Part shown: positions 60,070 through 64,000 of the stretch, piece after piece | Numbering within the stretch: position 1 is the first letter of the stretch | Layout of the letters: each line of letters opens with the position of its first letter | From: Streptomyces sp. BK340 | Lineage (GTDB): Bacteria > Actinomycetota > Actinomycetes > Streptomycetales > Streptomycetaceae | DNA length: 64,000 bases | Direction of reading: 5' to 3' | NCBI RefSeq assembly: GCF_007827595.1 | Contig: NZ_VISR01000014.1 | Span: forward strand, 124,001 to 188,000 | Translations under genes and position numbers: made by a program | The notes under the pieces: model-generated | Databases searched by the model: none | Told to the model about the DNA's origin: nothing | The model's input: the letters and a program-made list of their open reading frames with translations, nothing else

Positions 60070-60741
60070 CTACTGCGCGCCGGGCCGCACCAGGCCGCTC
60101 TCGTACGCGTACACCGCGGCCTGCACCCGGTCCCTGAGGCCCAGCTTGGTCAGGACGTGCCCGACGTGCGTCTTGACCGTGGTCTCGCTGACGAACAGGT
60201 CGGCGGCGATCTCGGCGTTGGACAGCCCGCGCGCCACCAGCTTCAGCACCTCGACCTCGCGGTCGGTGAGGGTGTGCAGGGTGTCCGGCACGGGCTCCTC
60301 GCCGGAGGGCAGATGCGTGGCGTACTTGTCCAGCAGGCGGCGGGTGATGCTCGGCGCCAGCATGGCCTCGCCGGCCGCCACGACCCGGATCGCCTGCACC
60401 AGTTCGTTGGCGGGCGCGTCCTTGAGCAGGAAGCCGCTCGCCCCGGCCCGCAGCGCCTCCACCACGTACTCGTCGAGGTCGAACGTGGTCAGCACGAGCA
60501 CCTTCGCCGGGCCGTCCCGGCCCGGACCGGAGATCTGCCGCGTCGCCTCCACCCCGTCCATCCGCGGCATCCGGATGTCCATGAGCACCACATCGGGCTG
60601 CAGGGCGCGCACCTGGTCGAGAGCCTGCAGGCCGTCACCGGCCTCGCCCACGACCGCGATGTCCTGCTCGGCCTCCAGGATCATGCGGAAACCGGTACGC
60701 AGCAGGGGCTGGTCGTCGACCAGTAGGACGCGGATGGCCAC
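60070..60741 (-). CDS. NarL/LuxR-type response regulator, orphan
   Basis: The product is 223 residues. The receiver domain (1-120) has acidic residues Asp9/Asp10, the phosphoacceptor Asp55 in VVLMDIRMPRMDG, Thr85 and Lys105. The C-terminal LuxR-type helix-turn-helix (about 155-212) has LTDREVEVLKLVARGLSNAEIA and TVKTHVGHVL. No histidine kinase gene is adjacent; its neighbours are a lipoprotein and a nuclease. It may be paired with a distant kinase. The ATG at 60741 has GAAGGAGTG ahead. Confidence 0.93.
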   Translation of the reverse strand: MAIRVLLVDDQPLLRTGFRMILEAEQDIAVVGEAGDGLQALDQVRALQPDVVLMDIRMPRMDGVEATRQISGPGRDGPAKVLVLTTFDLDEYVVEALRAGASGFLLKDAPANELVQAIRVVAAGEAMLAPSITRRLLDKYATHLPSGEEPVPDTLHTLTDREVEVLKLVARGLSNAEIAADLFVSETTVKTHVGHVLTKLGLRDRVQAAVYAYESGLVRPGAQ

Positions 60742-60755
60742 GTGACACTCCTTCG

Positions 60756-61712
60756 CTAGTCCCGGCCCATTCTGCCCTGCTGCACGGCCTCCGACTCAGG
60801 CGCCCTCAGCGGCAGCGGATAGGGCGGGGGAGTGCCGCCGAACTCCGGGCAGTGCGCCTGGTGGTCGCACCAGCCGCACAGCTTGGTCGGCCGGGGCCGC
60901 CACTCCCCGGTGTCCGTGGCCCGCCTGATGGCCTCCCACAGGGCGAGCAGCTTGCGCTCCACGCGCTCCAGGTCGGCGAGGACGGGGTCGTACGTCAGCA
61001 CGTCCCCGCTGCCGAGATAGACGAGCTGGAGCCGGCGCGGGATCACCCGCTTCAGCCGCCACACGACGAGGGCGTAGAACTTCATCTGGAACAGCGCGCC
61101 CTCGGCGTACTCCGGCCGCGGCGCCTTGCCCGTCTTGTAGTCGACGATCCGCACCTCGCCCGTGGGCGCCACGTCCACCCGGTCGATGATCCCGCGCAGC
61201 CGCAGCCCCGACTCCAGCTCGGCCTCCACGAACAGCTCCCGCTCGGCGGGCTCCAGCCGGGACGGGTCCTCCAGCGTGAACCAGCGCTCCACGAGCTGCT
61301 CGGCCTCGCCGAGCCAGCGGGCCAGCCGCTCGCCCTCGGGGTCGTCGGCGAACAGCTCGCCGACCTCGGGCCTGCTCTCCCGCAGCCGGTCCCACTGGCC
61401 CGGGATCAGGGCCTTGGCCTGCGGCGCGGTCCGCTCCCCGGCGGGCGCGTCGAACAACCGCTCCAGCACGGCGTGCACCAGCGTGCCCCGGGTCGCCGCC
61501 TCGCTCGGCTTCTCCGGCAACCGGTCGATCACCCGGAACCGGTACAGCAGCGGACACTGCATGAAGTCACTGGCGCGCGACGGGGACAACGACGTGGGCG
61601 CGATCGCGGCACGCTCACCCGCCGGCCCGGCGGCGTCACCGCCGACGCCCGCTGTCCCTGAGTCCTCGACCGCGCCGGGCCGTGTCCCCGCGTCCTCGTT
61701 GCTGCTGTCCAT
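60756..61712 (-). CDS. RecB-family PD-(D/E)xK nuclease with iron-sulfur cluster
   Basis: This is a 318-residue single-domain nuclease of the RecB/AddB/Cas4-like group. The N-terminal SPSRASDFMQCPLLYRFR contains Cys53. The active site is LRGIIDRVDVA and IVDYKTGK, giving Asp, Asp and Lys. The C-terminal Cys279, 282 and 288 (C-x2-C-x5-C) with Cys53 can bind a 4Fe-4S cluster as in AddB. It probably acts in DNA repair; no helicase partner is adjacent. The ATG at 61712 is chosen since the long upstream frame is not coding in character. It ends 14 bases before the response regulator start. Confidence 0.9.
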   Translation of the reverse strand: MDSSNEDAGTRPGAVEDSGTAGVGGDAAGPAGERAAIAPTSLSPSRASDFMQCPLLYRFRVIDRLPEKPSEAATRGTLVHAVLERLFDAPAGERTAPQAKALIPGQWDRLRESRPEVGELFADDPEGERLARWLGEAEQLVERWFTLEDPSRLEPAERELFVEAELESGLRLRGIIDRVDVAPTGEVRIVDYKTGKAPRPEYAEGALFQMKFYALVVWRLKRVIPRRLQLVYLGSGDVLTYDPVLADLERVERKLLALWEAIRRATDTGEWRPRPTKLCGWCDHQAHCPEFGGTPPPYPLPLRAPESEAVQQGRMGRD

Positions 61713-61887
61713 GACCCCAGACCATACGGCCCGGCACTGACAGTGACCCAGCCGCGGGCCGCGTCGGGCGCGCGACGGGGGCGAACACAGGGGGTGCCGG
61801 GGCGGAACGTGCCACCACGGCCGCATACCATCGACCCAGACCCTTCCGCCCGGTTGGCGCGGAAGACGCTTCGAACGAGGGGACAGC

Positions 61888-63387
61888 GTGGACGTGAGCG
61901 GCGGGAGCGGGCAGCCGCGGTCCGGCAACGACGAGCCGGCCGAGCACCCCGCAGGTCCTACGGCCCCGACGACCGGAACCACCGACCACCCCGGGCCGGA
62001 GCCCCACGACGCCCCGACGCCCCCGCCTCCGGCGGACCGGGACCCCGGCCGGGACCCCGGCACCGCCGAGGACACCCCGACCGAGCCCCCGCACCCGACG
62101 ACCGGCCGGGACGACGGTGACACCGATGCCGGCGAAGAGGCGCCCGCCGCGGGCACCCGCACCGGGTCCCGCGAGCACCGGACCCTCGCCCACTCCGGCA
62201 TCGCCAAGGGCGAGCCGCCCCGGCCGCCGGCCAAGGAACCCGGTGGCGGCCTCCTCATGGGCCGGCCCTTCGGCGTACCGGTGTACGTCGCGCCGAGCTG
62301 GTTCCTGGTCGCCGCGCTGATCACCTGGGTCTTCGGCGGCCAGCTGGACCGGGTGCTGCCGGAACTGGGCGCCGCCCGCTATCTGGTGTCCCTGTTCTTC
62401 GCCGTCGCCTTCTACGCCTCCGTGCTGGTCCACGAGCTGGCCCACACGGTCGCCGCGATCCGCTTCAAGCTCCCGGTCCGCCGCATCCAGCTCCAGTTCT
62501 TCGGCGGCGTCTCCGAGATCGAGAAGGAGGCCGAGACCCCGGGCCGGGAGTTCGTCCTGGCCTTCGTCGGACCGCTGCTCTCGCTCGTCCTCGCCGGGAT
62601 CTTCTACCTGGCCATGAAACCGGTGCAGCCCGACACCGTCCCTGGCGTCCTGCTGGCCGGCCTGATGATCTCCAACCTCATCGTCGCCGCCTTCAACCTG
62701 CTGCCCGGCCTGCCCCTGGACGGCGGCCGCATGCTCCGCGCCGTCGTCTGGAAGATCACCGGCAGGCCCATGAGCGGCACCGTCGCCGCCGCCTGGGTCG
62801 GCCGCGCCCTCGCCATCTCGGTCCTCGTCGGTCTCCCGCTGCTCAACCAGTCCGGCGCCCTCGGCGGTGGCGGCGAGGAGATCAGCGGCATGGACACCGT
62901 CACCGACGCCCTGCTCGCCGCCATCCTCGCCGGGATCATCTGGACCGGCGCCGGCAACAGCCTGCGCATGGCCCGGCTGCGCGAGCACCTCCCCGAGCTG
63001 CGGGCCCGCACCCTGACCCGGCGGGCCGTACCGGTGGAGACCGACACCCCGCTCTCCGAGGCCCTGCGCCGCGCCAACGCCGCCGGTGCCCGCGCCCTGG
63101 TCGTCGTCGACTCCGAGGGCCACCCCCTCTCCCTCGTCCGCGAGGCCGCCATCGTCGGCGTACCCGAGCACCGCCGCCCCTGGGTCGCCGTCAGCGGCCT
63201 CGCCCAGGAGCTGACCGACGGCATGCGGGTCTCCGCCGAGCTGTCGGGGGAGGAGCTGCTGGACGTCCTGCGGGCCACCCCGGCGACCGAGTACCTGGTG
63301 GTCGAGGAGAGCGGCGAGATCTACGGCGTCCTGTCCGCCGCGGACGTCGAACGCGCCTTCGTGAAGGCCATGGCGAGGCCGTCCTAG
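61888..63387 (+). CDS. site-2 protease family protein with CBS domains
   Basis: This is a 499-residue M50-type intramembrane metalloprotease. An unusually long, disordered Pro/Asp-rich N-terminus (about 1-120) is followed by helices with the zinc motif HELAH near 184-188 and the LPLDGG motif near 275, so the active site is complete. The C-terminal 130 residues form paired CBS domains (TPLSEALRRANAAGARALVVV). It probably cleaves a membrane-bound anti-sigma factor or similar protein, regulated by a nucleotide. The GTG at 61888 follows GAGGGGACA; the disordered start could begin a little later. Confidence 0.9.
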   Translation: MDVSGGSGQPRSGNDEPAEHPAGPTAPTTGTTDHPGPEPHDAPTPPPPADRDPGRDPGTAEDTPTEPPHPTTGRDDGDTDAGEEAPAAGTRTGSREHRTLAHSGIAKGEPPRPPAKEPGGGLLMGRPFGVPVYVAPSWFLVAALITWVFGGQLDRVLPELGAARYLVSLFFAVAFYASVLVHELAHTVAAIRFKLPVRRIQLQFFGGVSEIEKEAETPGREFVLAFVGPLLSLVLAGIFYLAMKPVQPDTVPGVLLAGLMISNLIVAAFNLLPGLPLDGGRMLRAVVWKITGRPMSGTVAAAWVGRALAISVLVGLPLLNQSGALGGGGEEISGMDTVTDALLAAILAGIIWTGAGNSLRMARLREHLPELRARTLTRRAVPVETDTPLSEALRRANAAGARALVVVDSEGHPLSLVREAAIVGVPEHRRPWVAVSGLAQELTDGMRVSAELSGEELLDVLRATPATEYLVVEESGEIYGVLSAADVERAFVKAMARPS

Positions 63388-63425
63388 TGGTCGGCGGCCC
63401 CTTCAGGTGCCGGTAGGCTGGTCAC

Positions 63426-64000
63426 ATGTCCGAACCGACCGGTGCCGCCCGCAGGCGCGGGCCCTTCAAGGTCGGGGACCAGGTTCAGCTGACCGACCCC
63501 AAGGGCCGCCACTACACGTTCACGCTCGAAGCAGGGAAGAACTTCCACACCCACAAGGGCTCCTTCCCGCACGACGAACTGATCGGTGCTCCCGAGGGCA
63601 GCGTTGTCCGCACCACCGGCAACGTGGCCTACCTCGCGCTGCGCCCCCTGCTCCCCGACTACGTCCTGTCCATGCCCCGCGGGGCAGCCGTCGTCTACCC
63701 GAAGGACGCGGGGCAGATCCTCGCCTTCGCCGACATCTTCCCCGGCGCCCGCGTCGTGGAGGCCGGTGTCGGCTCCGGCTCGCTCAGCAGCTTCCTGCTG
63801 CGCGCCATCGGCGACCAGGGCATGCTGCACTCCTACGAGCGCCGCGAGGACTTCGCCGAGATCGCCCGGCAGAACGTGGAGCGCTACTTCGGCGGCCCGC
63901 ACCCCGCCTGGCAGCTCACCGTCGGCGACCTGCAGGACAACCTGTCCGACGCCGACGTCGACCGCGTCATCCTCGACATGCTCGCCCCCTGGGAGTGCCT
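63426..64000 (+). CDS. trmI: tRNA (adenine-N1)-methyltransferase, 5' part
   Basis: Only about the first 190 codons lie in the window; the gene runs off the end. The start MSEPTGAARRRGPFKVGD and then QLTDPKGRHYTFTLEAGKNFHTHKG and the SAM-binding EAGVGSGSLSSFLLRA match TrmI, which makes m1A58 in tRNA; a later VILDMLAPWEC is the catalytic-side strand. A TAGGCT box six bases before the ATG and absence of a ribosome site suggest a leaderless mRNA. In actinobacteria the proteasomal ATPase gene often follows, outside this window. Confidence 0.93.
   Translation, partial: MSEPTGAARRRGPFKVGDQVQLTDPKGRHYTFTLEAGKNFHTHKGSFPHDELIGAPEGSVVRTTGNVAYLALRPLLPDYVLSMPRGAAVVYPKDAGQILAFADIFPGARVVEAGVGSGSLSSFLLRAIGDQGMLHSYERREDFAEIARQNVERYFGGPHPAWQLTVGDLQDNLSDADVDRVILDMLAPWEC

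Noticed and set aside
1-64000. Mobile elements or genomic island
   Set aside because: No transposase, integrase, att-like repeats or base-composition break was noticed anywhere in the window.

Overview
The window is chromosomal DNA of a Streptomyces or a very close relative. It has very high GC with G/C in most third codon positions and many GTG starts. The gene content is typical of the genus: two chaplins, the gyl glycerol operon with gylR, mycothiol ligase mshC, F420-type oxidoreductases and a Pls/PosA-like synthetase. About 57 protein genes, one tRNA-Leu(GAG) and numerous strong hairpin terminators fill it almost completely. I see no insertion sequence, prophage, integrase, CRISPR array or origin. 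As far as I remember, the order mshC - gyl operon - metH with chpC/chpH nearby matches the conserved core of Streptomyces chromosomes, so this looks like core rather than acquired DNA.

Layout. 1-3957: end of a penicillin-acylase family gene, an alpha/beta hydrolase and a secreted NamZ-like muramidase. 4162-9523: two divergent-in-layout, probably co-regulated units for carboxylic-acid catabolism (SDR, acyl-CoA ligase, TetR; and APH-type kinase plus acyl-CoA dehydrogenase). They share a TetR-type palindrome and resemble the levulinate/4-hydroxy-acid (lva, ACAD10/11) gene set. 9691-13269: a histidine-rich repeat protein, a quinone-oxidoreductase-like enzyme, two small DUF202 membrane proteins, a Nudix hydrolase and a DMT transporter. 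13636-17861: a helical hypothetical protein, a Tat-exported molybdopterin oxidoreductase with a membrane cytochrome b, and PolX. 17871-20624: a minus-strand operon (DUF1876, phosphoribosyltransferase-hydrolase fusion, CapA) whose members recall the mycobacterial dormancy regulon. 21154-23954: gluconate regulator, kinase and permease.

24102-29374: a 1286-residue Pls/PosA-type membrane NRPS overlapping an M1 peptidase gene, the most distinctive unit here. Then come tRNA-Leu, an M20 peptidase, chpH and chpC (31451-32685), small conserved hypotheticals, and a RecD-like protein that appears to have lost its ATPase motifs (33766-35928). 37082-43665: F420-type oxidoreductase, ferritin-like protein, CorA, and the conserved phosphatase/DUF3090/SCO1664-family/mshC run. 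43736-46181: PAC2 protein, a FadR-type regulator with a perfect 15-bp operator, and a secreted phospholipase A2. 46443-51651: glpD, glpK, glpF and gylR. 51950-56277: metH and a HAD phosphatase. 56739-59988: two tandem peptide-binding lipoproteins without a permease. 60070-64000: orphan response regulator, RecB-type nuclease, site-2 protease, and the start of trmI running off the end.

Most starts were chosen from ribosome binding sites. A recurring group instead has a TANNNT-like -10 box 6-7 bases before the start codon and is probably leaderless (polX, mshC, the phosphatase gene, the 32993 gene, trmI). All family names come from reading motifs and remembered knowledge; no database search was run.
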